Assembly: GCF_023715485.1 (NCBI RefSeq)
Contig: NZ_JAMBOF010000027.1
Span: 1-32,971 of the forward strand
Direction: 5' to 3'
Source of the DNA: Mesobacillus subterraneus
GTDB lineage: Bacteria; Bacillota; Bacilli; Bacillales; Cytobacillaceae
Length of the DNA: 32,971 bases
Part shown: positions 7,985 to 15,435 of the stretch, piece after piece
Layout of the letters: the number at the start of each line of letters is the position of its first letter
Numbering within the stretch: position 1 is the stretch's first letter
Notes under the pieces: generated by a model
Seen by the model: only the letters and a program-made list of their open reading frames with translations
Told to the model about the DNA's origin: nothing
Database searches by the model: none
Translations under genes and position numbers: made by a program

Positions 7985-8422
7985 ATGCCGAGAGTAAAAT
8001 ATACCGACAGTGATGTTGCTTTAGTGGCAAGGATGATGAGGGCAGAAGCTGAAGGTGAAGGTAAAATGGGGATGCTTATGGTTGGTAATGTAGTTGTGAA
8101 TCGACTTAACGCGAATTGTTTAGATTTTAAAGATCTAAGGACAATACCGCAGGTGATTTTTCAGATTCAAGGAGGAAATTATTCTTTTGAAGCAGTTCAA
8201 AAAGGGAATGTTTTTTATAACAGAGCAAGAGGCGTGGAAAAAAGATTAGCGAAACAAACATTAGACTATTGGAGACAACATCCGTCCAAGTATGCACTTT
8301 GGTACTTTAATCCTTATGCTCCATGTCCTCCTACCTGGTACAACCAGCCGTTTGCTGGTCAATTTAAACAGCATTGTTATTACGAACCTATAGCTAATAC
8401 ATGTGATGGTGTTTATAGATGA
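7985..8422 (+). CDS. cwlJ: Spore cortex-lytic cell wall hydrolase CwlJ
   Basis: The chosen start, ATG at 7985, lies 5 nt after GAGGTGAT and gives 145 residues, close to the usual CwlJ length (about 140). The protein is one SleB/CwlJ hydrolase domain with no signal peptide, as is normal for CwlJ. The catalytic Glu lies in ARMMRAEAEGEGKMG, followed by GNVVVNRL. The C-terminal WYFNPYAPCPPTW, FAGQFKQHCYYEP motifs are characteristic. It cleaves spore cortex peptidoglycan during germination, classically triggered by Ca-dipicolinate, and resides in the spore coat. The usual partner GerQ is not adjacent. Confidence 0.92.
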   Translation: MPRVKYTDSDVALVARMMRAEAEGEGKMGMLMVGNVVVNRLNANCLDFKDLRTIPQVIFQIQGGNYSFEAVQKGNVFYNRARGVEKRLAKQTLDYWRQHPSKYALWYFNPYAPCPPTWYNQPFAGQFKQHCYYEPIANTCDGVYR

Positions 8423-8507
8423 TAACGAAAACACACATTAGGGTGGTTTATGAGTTAAGATCACAGAAGGCTTAATTCACCTGACAATGTTCTGCACATG
8501 CAGCAAT

Positions 8508-8551
8508 AAAAAATCAACAAAGGTATCCGCCGAAACAAGGCTGGATACCTT
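8508..8551 (-). terminator. Terminator hairpin downstream of the PucR gene
   Basis: The stem AAGGTATCC/GGATACCTT (8520-8528 and 8543-8551) is followed on the minus strand by TGTTGATTTTTT. It lies about 55 bp after the PucR gene stop. Confidence 0.65.
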
Positions 8552-8605
8552 GATTATTGTCCGTTATGTTCCTAACATTATCGCAGGTTCAGAATGCAAA
8601 AGTAA

Positions 8606-10225
8606 CTACAACGTTTCCTGTTCCACTCCTTTAATCTGCTTCGATGACTGCAGGAATTCATAGGAATGGAGCATAAATTCAATCGCAAGGCGCTTTTCAT
8701 GGCTCATAAAATCGTTCCCGAGCAGCTTTTCAAGCTTTTCGATTCTATGGTAGAGAGTCTGGCGGACAACATACAGCCTCTTCGCAGTTTCCTGCTTCGA
8801 TCCATTACATGCCAAATACGTTTTCAATGTCTCCATTAGCTTGCCATTGTACTTTTTGTCATAGGTAATCACTGGCTCAAGGTATTCCTGAACAATTTCA
8901 TTCAGGTCCAAATGACGATTCAAATTGGAAATAAGCCTGTATATATGTAAGTCATCGTAAAAATAACTGGCCTCGTGCTGGCTGCAGCGATTCTGGATCC
9001 GAATTGTCTCAATCGCCGTTTGATAACTTAGATGAATATTCTTCAATTCGTTAACATATCTCCCGATTCCGAGGACAGGCTTGGTCTTATGCTTACCTAC
9101 CTTGAGGTCGTTTTGCACGAGCTTCTGGATTCCTTCCTTCATTCGCTCCTTCCAGGTGGAATTGTTTCTTTTATTCAAAAAGATGAAGATCAGTGAATCT
9201 CTTTTTTCAACCGAAAACAGCGTAAAGCCTTGCTGTTCAAAAACAGTCCTGAAGTAGAGTTTAAAATAGGTCAAATCCAAATTTGAATAATTCTCGAATG
9301 GATTGAGCTTGCATAGGCAGACAAAAGCCCCCTTCGGCTTTACTGCCGGCGTATGATACGCAAGATATTCCTGAATCGCTTCCTCGCTGTATTTTCCCTC
9401 AAGCCAGGTCGTCAGCCATTCCGTTTCCTCAGCACGCCGCTTTTCCTCAACATAATGCTTCCTTAATAAAAACTGGGCGAGCGCCGTTGCGGTCCTGTCT
9501 AAAATCAGTTGATCAAAATCTGTGATAGCCCTGTCTTTCGATAAAATGATGAGCTCGGCATGATTGTCACCGAGCAGCTGGATCGGAATACTAGCAACCA
9601 ATGGCGAGGCTGGACCGATAGCATGGCTTTCAATGATATTCAGCAGCTCATCTTGCTCATTCTCACTCACCTTTGGGGTGAATTTTATTTCGTGATTGCT
9701 AAAAATGGTGACAACCTGAAGTTTTAGGTATTGTTGGATAAAAGTGAGGATTTCATTATGATCTTCAATCGTTAAAAGCTTCTTATTCAATGCCTGTGAA
9801 TAGCCTTCTAAGTCAGAAATCATTTGATATTGGTGATTGATCAGGAGAGTATGGATATCCTGGGTGATTTCCACAAACGGAACCTCTTGCTGAAAAAGAA
9901 TGATAGGAAACTGGTGCTCGTTGGCAAGGTCGATGATTTCCGGTGGTAAAAGTGTTGTGTATGTGCCGATTTCAATACAAAGCCCAGCCGCATTTGATTC
10001 AATCAATTGCTCAACAACTGATAGGAATAATGCCTTGTCCTCCTTCCAGGCCAGCCCCGTCGATAAAATCAATTCGTTGCCGTTTAAAAGATTCTTGATT
10101 TTCGTTACATCGACAACATGGACCCACTTCACCATCCTGTTAAGTCCTCGATGTCCTGCTACTACTTCAATGTTTTCAAAATGCTTTCTTTGTAAAAGAT
10201 CTTGGACAGTGATATAAGAAGTCAA
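8606..10225 (-). CDS. PucR-family transcriptional regulator
   Basis: A 539-residue regulator. The N-terminal PucR domain (about 1-125, ITVQDLLQRKHFENIEVVAGHRG) is followed by a GAF/GGDEF-like middle and a C-terminal PucR helix-turn-helix (about 470-520, CNGSKQETAKRLYVVRQTLY, then HRIEKLEKLLG). The length matches Bacillus PucR-type proteins. Translation starts at TTG, with AAGGGTGA upstream. PucR relatives control purine, pyrimidine or amino acid catabolism. The nearby carbamoylase/aminotransferase/MMSDH operon on the same strand is the obvious candidate target. A stop-to-start gap of about 3.7 kb with unrelated genes separates them. Confidence 0.9.
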   Translation of the reverse strand: MTSYITVQDLLQRKHFENIEVVAGHRGLNRMVKWVHVVDVTKIKNLLNGNELILSTGLAWKEDKALFLSVVEQLIESNAAGLCIEIGTYTTLLPPEIIDLANEHQFPIILFQQEVPFVEITQDIHTLLINHQYQMISDLEGYSQALNKKLLTIEDHNEILTFIQQYLKLQVVTIFSNHEIKFTPKVSENEQDELLNIIESHAIGPASPLVASIPIQLLGDNHAELIILSKDRAITDFDQLILDRTATALAQFLLRKHYVEEKRRAEETEWLTTWLEGKYSEEAIQEYLAYHTPAVKPKGAFVCLCKLNPFENYSNLDLTYFKLYFRTVFEQQGFTLFSVEKRDSLIFIFLNKRNNSTWKERMKEGIQKLVQNDLKVGKHKTKPVLGIGRYVNELKNIHLSYQTAIETIRIQNRCSQHEASYFYDDLHIYRLISNLNRHLDLNEIVQEYLEPVITYDKKYNGKLMETLKTYLACNGSKQETAKRLYVVRQTLYHRIEKLEKLLGNDFMSHEKRLAIEFMLHSYEFLQSSKQIKGVEQETL

Positions 10226-10519
10226 AGCAAAATCACCCTTAAAAAGTAGTTATATTTCCTACTATAAAGGAAGCATTGTAAGGATTTTGTCGTTTCCTGC
10301 ATGAAGTAATCCGTTAGATTTCTATAAGTTTTTACCTTTCGCGGCGATTACGAACAATAACATCTTCATACAGAAATAGCATTTGGGAAAAATAGAATAT
10401 GCCGCAAAAATCACTAAGTAAATCACACCCAATCGGTGAGGAGAACAGGAAATGGTTTTATTCATTAATATCTTAATGAACGGGATTGGCTTGCTTTTTT
10501 CATTAAGAAAAAGAAACAT
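10226..10519. other. Intergenic region with no convincing gene
   Basis: Holds the upstream region of the PucR gene, including an inverted AGTAG-N9-CTACT around 10245-10263 that could be an autoregulatory site. I see no credible coding sequence, RNA or repeat-family copy. A minus-strand open frame here has no homology that I recognise. Confidence 0.4.
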
Positions 10520-10959
10520 TTGCACATTCTTGAAATCATAGCATATTGGCTGCTTGGATCTTACGTAGCCGAAAATTTTTCAGCGTTATGTTATATGAAT
10601 TTTAAAACATTATATATACCTGAAAAATTACCTTTAGAATTCTCCCATTTTTTTAGTCGAACGATTCTCTATCCACTGATCATGGTTTTGTTTTTGGATT
10701 ATTATTCTGTAACCATTACTTGGGTAAAAAAGGGCCTGCTGATATTAGTATTTGTAGCTATTCTGACAAGTATAGAATGGTTCAATCATTTTTTAGGTGT
10801 ATTGATCCATGTGAACTGGAAGTTTTGGTGGTCTCCTTCCATTTGGTTTGGTGGTCTCCTTCCATTTGGTTTGGGGGGCTTTTACTGATGATTGGTTTTA
10901 TGAAGGTATTCCGAATTATTTTATATCGAGGGGCCGAAATAGATGAATGTAAAATATGA
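10520..10959 (+). pseudogene. CBO0543-type membrane protein, broken by a 23-bp tandem duplication
   Basis: Reads YWLLGSYVAENFSALCYMNF through several hydrophobic segments to NWKFWWSPSIWFGG, then goes out of frame. The cause is visible: a 23-bp unit (GGTGGTCTCC...) occurs twice, at 10827 and 10850. Removing one copy joins the frame to LLLMIGFMKVFRIILYRGAE and ends at 10959, restoring a roughly 140-residue membrane protein. The restored stop overlaps the ATG of the next gene (10943), which suggests translational coupling in the intact ancestor. The start is unclear; TTG at 10520 lacks a good ribosome site. Confidence 0.7.
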
Positions 10960-11446
10960 CTGGAATGAGTGGTTCTTTCTAATCTCTTCCATTGTCGCGT
11001 TATTATCGTATTTGCCTATACGAAAATACTTCACCCCTACTACAGTCATCCTTATTTGGATCTACAATCTATCTCTTGTTTCAACAATCGACTACTTTCT
11101 AATTGCGACTCCTTTTAAAGCTTATTATTTTGGAGATAATCCAACATATGAATTGTCCGGCGCTCTATTCCATTTGTTCATGTACCCTTGTGCATCATTA
11201 GTCTTCCTGTATTTCTACGACAAATTCGAACTTTACGGCAAAAAAACAGCCTGGTACATTCTGTTTTGGACAGCATTCTCCATATTATACGAATGGATTA
11301 GCGTAAAAAATAAAGCTTTGGTTTATACCGGCTGGAAGCTCTCTTATTCCATTCCCGTATACCCCGTAGCGGCTATTTTCTTAATTCTTTACTTTCACTT
11401 TATCAGTAAAAAACTTGGGGAATTACCAAATCAAAAGGTATATTGA
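10943..11446 (+). CDS. CBO0543-family integral membrane protein
   Basis: A 167-residue protein with about five hydrophobic segments. It contains YLPIRKYFTPTTVILIWIYN, a SLVSTIDYFL stretch and IPVYPVAAIFLILYFHFISK, a pattern seen in CBO0543-type proteins of Bacillaceae and clostridia. The function is unknown. The ribosome site GAGGGGC lies 8 nt before the ATG. It is the second gene of a plus-strand pair with the frameshifted paralogue-like gene, and the last gene before the cassette-like region. Confidence 0.75.
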   Translation: MNVKYDWNEWFFLISSIVALLSYLPIRKYFTPTTVILIWIYNLSLVSTIDYFLIATPFKAYYFGDNPTYELSGALFHLFMYPCASLVFLYFYDKFELYGKKTAWYILFWTAFSILYEWISVKNKALVYTGWKLSYSIPVYPVAAIFLILYFHFISKKLGELPNQKVY

Positions 11447-11465
11447 TGCTGGTAATATAAACAAA

Positions 11466-11524
11466 AATAGACCATCTTTTTTGATGGACTTGTTATTTAG
11501 CTAAAGCACCCTTTAGTTGAACAA
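11466..11524. repeat. Array repeat R1, short form with separate hairpin (left edge of array)
   Basis: The hairpin GACCATC/GATGGAC is followed by TTAGCTAAA-GCACCC-TTTAGTTGAA (11498-11521), two inverted arms around a 6-base spacer. It ends 7 bp from the NUDIX gene stop and is the leftmost copy of the main array. The hairpin may also terminate the plus-strand gene that ends at 11446. Confidence 0.7.
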
Positions 11525-11530
11525 GGACTC

Positions 11531-11986
11531 TTACTTAATTTGTTTATGGAATACATTAATGGGGTGGTAATTTTTATTAACAAGACAATTTGCTATTTGT
11601 TTTATAGCACTCGGATCGCGAAGTTCATCATCATTAGCCTTTTCTAATTCACTCACCTTCATCCAGGCACTGTCTATAATTTCATCTTCTTCAAGATATA
11701 TTGAACCCCCAACAACCCGCCCTACAAAATGAAACATAATAACTTGGTCTTGATAACTACTTATAAAGTTATAAACACCAGTTGTATATGTAAGTTCTAC
11801 TTCTAGTCCCGTCTCTTCTTTCACTTCCCTAATAGCTGCATAAGGAATGTCTTCTCCAATTTCAATGTGTCCACTTGGAAAATTCCATTTATTTATTACA
11901 TTTGATTTGTTTTCTTTTATCATTAAAACTTCTTCACCTTTAATTATTGAAACACTAACAACTAAAACAATCGGTTTTTCTGTCAT
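11531..11986 (-). CDS. NUDIX hydrolase
   Basis: A 151-residue single-domain NUDIX protein. The NUDIX box GX5EX7REUXEEXGU is complete, from Gly39 to Leu61 (GHIEIGE, then REVKEETGL). Family members hydrolyse nucleoside diphosphates linked to another moiety using Mg2+. The substrate is unknown. The start follows GAGGAG. It is flanked by repeats R1 (after its stop) and R2 (upstream), as the first single-gene unit of the array. NUDIX genes are frequent cargo of integron cassettes. Confidence 0.9.
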   Translation of the reverse strand: MTEKPIVLVVSVSIIKGEEVLMIKENKSNVINKWNFPSGHIEIGEDIPYAAIREVKEETGLEVELTYTTGVYNFISSYQDQVIMFHFVGRVVGGSIYLEEDEIIDSAWMKVSELEKANDDELRDPSAIKQIANCLVNKNYHPINVFHKQIK

Positions 11987-12051
11987 TTTTTCTCCTCACA
12001 TATATGTAGTGTTATTTTCAACTACCTTTTCGCTTCCGAATAACCATTTTC

Positions 12052-12144
12052 CTTCTTCAACTATCCTGCTTCTTTAGTTCAATACGGGATTCCACAAAAA
12101 AGTGGATAACCCTCTTGGATCATCGCACCCGTTACTTGAATAAG
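12052..12144. repeat. Array repeat R2, full form
   Basis: About 93 bp, from CTTCTTCAACTATCCTGC to GCACCCGTTACTTGAATAAG. The left module includes TTTAGTTCAATA. The internal hairpin is degenerate (GTGGATAACC/GGATCATCGC), with a T run on the minus strand. It lies between the NUDIX gene's upstream region and the DinB-like gene's stop (43 bp). Confidence 0.8.
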
Positions 12145-12187
12145 AAAACAGGCTCGCCAAAACAACTATCCTCAACTTAAACACCCG

Positions 12188-12688
12188 TCACTTATCAAGC
12201 CTTTGTTCTAACTCATCTTTTTGACGCAAGTGATGACGAAAATGCATACCAACCAAATCATACCATTCCCTTGCATTGAGCCATCCAAACCCTCCATGCT
12301 CGACTTTATAATTTGGGTTTATCTTATCCACTTTCAAATTCCATTGACTTAACCTTAGAATTACTTCATCCATTCTGCTAATAAGATCGTCCTTACCATC
12401 TGAATTATTAGGTGGAGTATTTAGTTCATCCGGTAATTTAATTTTTATTGGAGGAAACCCTCCAATCTTATATAAATGCTGACCAAACTCTGTTTTCCCA
12501 AGGGGCTGTTCATTACTTAAAGTGGAACATGTTTCCATGTTATCTAGATACTCATGGGCAACAAGGATTAAATGGTCATACATTTGCCCAATTGACCAAA
12601 CCGCTTCTTCAGATTTATATCTTAGCTGTTCCAAGGAGTAATCTTGAAGCTCGTTTTTGTAAGCCTTAATTAGTTTAAGTTCGCTCAA
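12188..12688 (-). CDS. DinB-like (DUF664/DinB_2 superfamily) protein
   Basis: A 166-residue four-helix-bundle protein of the DinB/YfiT superfamily. It contains WSIGQMYDHLILVAHEYLDN with the first metal-type His and a late MHFRHHLRQKDELEQRL with the paired His residues. Such proteins are putative metal-dependent thiol transferases or hydrolases, and the reaction is unknown here. Translation starts at TTG after AGGAGA. It is a single-gene unit between repeats R2 and R3. Confidence 0.8.
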   Translation of the reverse strand: MSELKLIKAYKNELQDYSLEQLRYKSEEAVWSIGQMYDHLILVAHEYLDNMETCSTLSNEQPLGKTEFGQHLYKIGGFPPIKIKLPDELNTPPNNSDGKDDLISRMDEVILRLSQWNLKVDKINPNYKVEHGGFGWLNAREWYDLVGMHFRHHLRQKDELEQRLDK

Positions 12689-12780
12689 TTTAATTTCTCC
12701 TTTTTATTGATTAACTCAAATCTAATAGTTTTACCTTTTTTCTCTATGTAACTAATTATTCAATTTTCAATTACAAATAC

Positions 12781-12873
12781 CTTCTTCAACAAACCTGCAT
12801 CGTTTGTTCAATAAGCAATTCAACAAAAAAGGCCGTTAATCCTGCTGGATCAACGCAACTGTTAGTTGAATTG
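12781..12873. repeat. Array repeat R3, full form, overlapping an upstream gene's stop
   Basis: Runs from CTTCTTCAACAAACCTGC through TTTGTTCAATAAG, the hairpin CCGTTAATCC/GGATCAACG and the right arm ACTGTTAGTTGAA. On the minus strand CCTTTTTTGTTG follows the hairpin. The last codons and stop of the Imm11-like gene (12862) lie inside the right arm. Confidence 0.85.
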
Positions 12874-13395
12874 CACCCCTTTTATATTTTCTTTCTCAAA
12901 TCTATCTTTTATATAATCAGAAACCAAGATATGAGAACGATAGTCGGCATTTCTAACTAAATTATATTTTCCTAAATCGTCTGTTTTATAAACTATTTTG
13001 TTGAAATTAAGGATTGCATCCGTTCCTTTAATACTTGTAAATTCCGATGCCTCTTTGTTAATCGCCTCTACAGCGTTAACAATATTTATTAAATAATAAT
13101 TAGAAATTCTTTTTTCTCCTACAAAAACATTTGCATCAAAAACCTGTATATCTTGCGGGCAAACATCCTCCATTATCTCTAAAACCTTTTTGGAAACGAT
13201 TATTAATTGACCATTATTAGGCAGTACATCTGACAAGTACTTTTCCGAATATTCAAACACGATTTTTGGATAAATGACATCTTCGCTAATTACTTTACCT
13301 TGTCTAAAAACAAACCTATCTGTACCAGAATCCTGAATGTATTCACCTATTCTTTTATTAGGATATGTATTAGGAATTGCCCAGATCCAAATCAT
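12862..13395 (-). CDS. Imm11-like (DUF1629) immunity-type protein
   Basis: From ATG at 13395, preceded by GAAGGTGAT, the product is 177 residues starting MIWIWAIPNTYPNKRIGEY. The longer open frame upstream runs into repeat R4 and is not used. The C-terminal half, with DVCPQDIQVFDANV, NYYLINIVN and a late RSHILVSDYIKDRFE, resembles the Imm11/DUF1629 family, whose members are predicted immunity proteins of polymorphic toxins. No toxin gene is adjacent, so it would be an orphan immunity cassette. The last residues (VQFN) are encoded by repeat R3. Confidence 0.7.
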   Translation of the reverse strand: MIWIWAIPNTYPNKRIGEYIQDSGTDRFVFRQGKVISEDVIYPKIVFEYSEKYLSDVLPNNGQLIIVSKKVLEIMEDVCPQDIQVFDANVFVGEKRISNYYLINIVNAVEAINKEASEFTSIKGTDAILNFNKIVYKTDDLGKYNLVRNADYRSHILVSDYIKDRFEKENIKGVQFN

Positions 13396-13440
13396 AGTAT
13401 CACCTTCATCAAAATTTACTTTTAATATCACAGCTGTATT

Positions 13441-13531
13441 TCTTCTACTAAACTGCTCCTTTAGCTCAATAAGGATTTCAACAAAAAAGGCGGTTAATCC
13501 TTCCTGGATCAACGCACCCTTTCATTGAAAA
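13441..13531. repeat. Array repeat R4, full form
   Basis: The left module is CTTCTACTAAACTGCTCC then TTTAGCTCAATAAGGA. The spacer is TTTCAACAAAAAAGG, the hairpin GGTTAATCC/GGATCAACG, and the right arm GCACCCTTTCATTGAAAAG. The minus strand shows a T run after the hairpin. It lies between the Imm11-like gene start and the small membrane protein gene. Confidence 0.85.
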
Positions 13532-13620
13532 GAAAAAAAGAGGCACCGCAGTAATTTCTTTCTTAAATACTTGTCCTGTTACTTATATAAAAAGGAAATG
13601 ATGTACTACAATTAATAACC

Positions 13621-13782
13621 TTATTTTTCCTCATTTATTAAAACAGCAATCGCATATGTGGCAAAAGTAAAAAATCCTATAACAGTGAAAATAAAAGATA
13701 TAAAACTATCTCCAAAAATGAGTTTCATTACTAAACAAATACATATAATGGTCCAGCATACTTTAATGACCGTTTTTTTCAT
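13621..13782 (-). CDS. Small two-segment membrane protein, 53 aa
   Basis: ATG at 13782 follows AAGGGGACC closely, and this start is preferred over a longer frame from 13869 that has no ribosome site and crosses the intron border. The product (MKKTVIKVCWTIICICLVMK...) has two hydrophobic stretches, about residues 7-20 and 25-47, and ends INEEK. No family is recognised. It sits between repeat R4 and the group II intron 3' end. Confidence 0.6.
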   Translation of the reverse strand: MKKTVIKVCWTIICICLVMKLIFGDSFISFIFTVIGFFTFATYAIAVLINEEK

Positions 13783-13867
13783 AGTGGTCCCCTTTTTTCT
13801 GTGTTCCTTGAACTGAAAAATATTACTATTTATAAAATTCAACAGCATCTTTTTATTTTCCTTCTTC

Positions 13868-13950
13868 ATACAGATAGGTAAGCATTTGAAGTTATCGCTA
13901 GCTTTTCCCCCTGTTCACACCGTACGTGCGACTTTCACCGCATACGGCGT
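13868..13950 (-). mobile_element. Group II intron 3' end (domains V and VI)
   Basis: The minus-strand 34-mer at 13950-13917 fits domain V position by position: a CGC triad at 2-4, a GAAA tetraloop at 15-18 and a two-base bulge (CG) at 25-26, with the lower helix fully paired. It is followed by GGGGGAAAAGCTAGCG and AACTTCAAATGCTTACCTAT, consistent with domain VI and an intron end near 13870. No reverse transcriptase/maturase frame exists nearby, so this is a remnant. Confidence 0.75.
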
Positions 13951-13997
13951 TCCAACTAATCCAATTTATTCTTTCTATGTATTAAAGCAGACGAGTG

Positions 13998-14295
13998 CTA
14001 TTTTTCCAATGTTGACTCCATCCCAGTTGGAAGGTTATCTTTCCACCATCTCTTATCAGGATACAAAAAAAGAGCAAAATACTCTGCTGTTCCCTCCATT
14101 TTATACCACTCTTCTAAATTAAATGTGCTTAACGATAAATGATAGATAGGGTTTTCAGGACTCGCATGATGACATTCGTGGGCTAGTAAATATTGAAGAA
14201 AATCAACACCTGGTCGAGGAGGTATCGCAATAATTACGTTGCCTGGACCATTAGTAAAAGCTTTCGGCTGGAGTTATTTGTTTTACCTGGACCAC
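13998..14295 (-). pseudogene. DUF2268-like Zn-protease remnant
   Basis: A 91-codon minus-strand frame (14273-13998) reads GPGNVIIAIPPRPGVDFLQY, then LLAHECHHASP and WYKMEGTAEYFALFLYPDK, ending ESTLEK. The HExxH motif (HECHH) and a downstream Glu (MEGTAEYF) are the hallmarks of DUF2268/YjaZ-type putative Zn-dependent proteases, which are normally over 200 residues. A ribosome site (AAGGGGGAT) and GTG at 14295 exist upstream but in another frame. The related 14-base strings TGGTCCAGGTAA and TGGTCCAGGCAA flank the joint, suggesting an internal deletion. The group II intron end lies 47 bp past the stop. Confidence 0.65.
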
Positions 14296-14355
14296 TAATT
14301 ATCCCCCTTTTTATTTACTTAATCTAAGATTTATTATCCAAATAAATGGTAATTC

Positions 14356-14441
14356 TTTTATTGAAATATCCTGCTTCGTTTGTTCAATAAGGAATTCAAG
14401 AAAAGGGCGTTAATCTTTTCTGAATAACACCCCATTAATAC
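14356..14441. repeat. Array repeat R5, full but degenerate
   Basis: Left module ATATCCTGCTTCGTTTGTTC then AATAAGGA, spacer ATTCAAGAAAAGGG, hairpin GCGTTAATC and GAATAACACC, and a poor right arm CCCATTAATAC. It lies between the DUF2268 remnant and the ABC permease operon. Confidence 0.7.
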
Positions 14442-14448
14442 AAATTTT

Positions 14449-14474
14449 TAAACTAAACCGTTCGTTCAATAAGA
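14449..14474. repeat. Array repeat R5b, short form
   Basis: TAAACTAAACCGTTCGTTCA followed by ATAAGAA is a compact left-module copy with inverted AACTAAA and GTTCAATAAG arms, immediately beside R5 and 50 bp from the permease operon's stop. Confidence 0.55.
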
Positions 14475-14523
14475 AATGATGATAATGTAACGTCTATTAC
14501 TTAGCACTTCAACCCTTCTTTAA

Positions 14524-15435
14524 TTATATTTTTCGGTTAGCATCTTCAACCTTGTTCACAAGTGATTTAATCAAAATCAAGAAAACTACTGATATTAACA
14601 GCGGACCAAAGAAGGTCCAAGGTGCAGTCAAGAATTCATCCTTTCCTTGACCTATCATGCCTGCCCATTCACCTGATTCAGACAAATACTTTGGAACTAC
14701 TTCTTCTGCTGCTGCAATGTTTCCTGGCTTGGATCCACCGATAAAGTATTGAAAAACCCCTAATTGAATAAGCAACAACAAATTGATTGATAATTGCTGA
14801 AGAAATGTAACGATAAGCCTGTCTTTTAAAACCGGTATAATGTGCTTAGTATAAATACGCCAACTACTTGCCCCTAATTGATTGGAAGCTTCAATATATT
14901 CATTTTTCAATACATTTCGAGATTCTTTTGTCAGTACAGCAGAGAGTATTGGGATCCCAATGAAAACAAACAGGAAAAATTGATATAGCACGATTTTCCA
15001 GAAGCCCATTTGAACAATCGCTTCATTTAAATCAGGAGATAAGAGCAGTACTAAGATAAGGCCAGGTATATATTTAAAAGGAATGAAGACCGTTTCAACC
15101 CATTCACTTATTCTTTTGAATGGAAAAACGAGAAAATAAGCTATTATCAAGCTGACTAAAATTCTTAAGAATGAAACTCCGGTAATAAAAAGGATTGTAT
15201 ATTTTGCACCTTCTATCATTCTAACAGCAAGGTCGTTCCCAACTTTATCAGTTCCCATTGGTTGAGTTAAAGAAGGTGGGAATGGAGCCTTCCCAATAAC
15301 CTCACCGCTGTCGTTATAACGGATACGTTCTGGTTCGGCATCTGTTTTAAAAATAGATGAATATACCACGCTAACAAACAACACCAATAGCAATAGTCCT
15401 ATGATTAACAACAATGGTTTTTTAAAATTATTCAT
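14524..15435 (-). CDS. ABC transporter permease, oligopeptide-type (DppC/OppC-like)
   Basis: The chosen ATG at 15435 (MNNFKKPLLL) overlaps the stop of the upstream permease gene; an ATG five codons earlier is also possible. The product is about 303 residues with an N-terminal anchor, an extracytoplasmic loop (FPPSLTQPMGTDKVGNDL, a motif typical of OppC/DppC proteins) and a C-terminal BPD_transp_1 domain. The EAA loop is EYIEASNQLGASSWRIYTKH. It would form a heterodimer with the gene upstream. No ATPase or substrate-binding protein is present in the window, so it must borrow partners or be non-functional. Confidence 0.8.
   Translation of the reverse strand: MNNFKKPLLLIIGLLLLVLFVSVVYSSIFKTDAEPERIRYNDSGEVIGKAPFPPSLTQPMGTDKVGNDLAVRMIEGAKYTILFITGVSFLRILVSLIIAYFLVFPFKRISEWVETVFIPFKYIPGLILVLLLSPDLNEAIVQMGFWKIVLYQFFLFVFIGIPILSAVLTKESRNVLKNEYIEASNQLGASSWRIYTKHIIPVLKDRLIVTFLQQLSINLLLLIQLGVFQYFIGGSKPGNIAAAEEVVPKYLSESGEWAGMIGQGKDEFLTAPWTFFGPLLISVVFLILIKSLVNKVEDANRKI

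Noticed and set aside
10322-10525. A 67-codon minus-strand frame upstream of the PucR gene
   Set aside because: No ribosome site, no recognisable family, and it overlaps the start of the CBO0543-type gene.
13886-14122. A 78-codon plus-strand frame
   Set aside because: It reads antisense through the group II intron end and the protease remnant.
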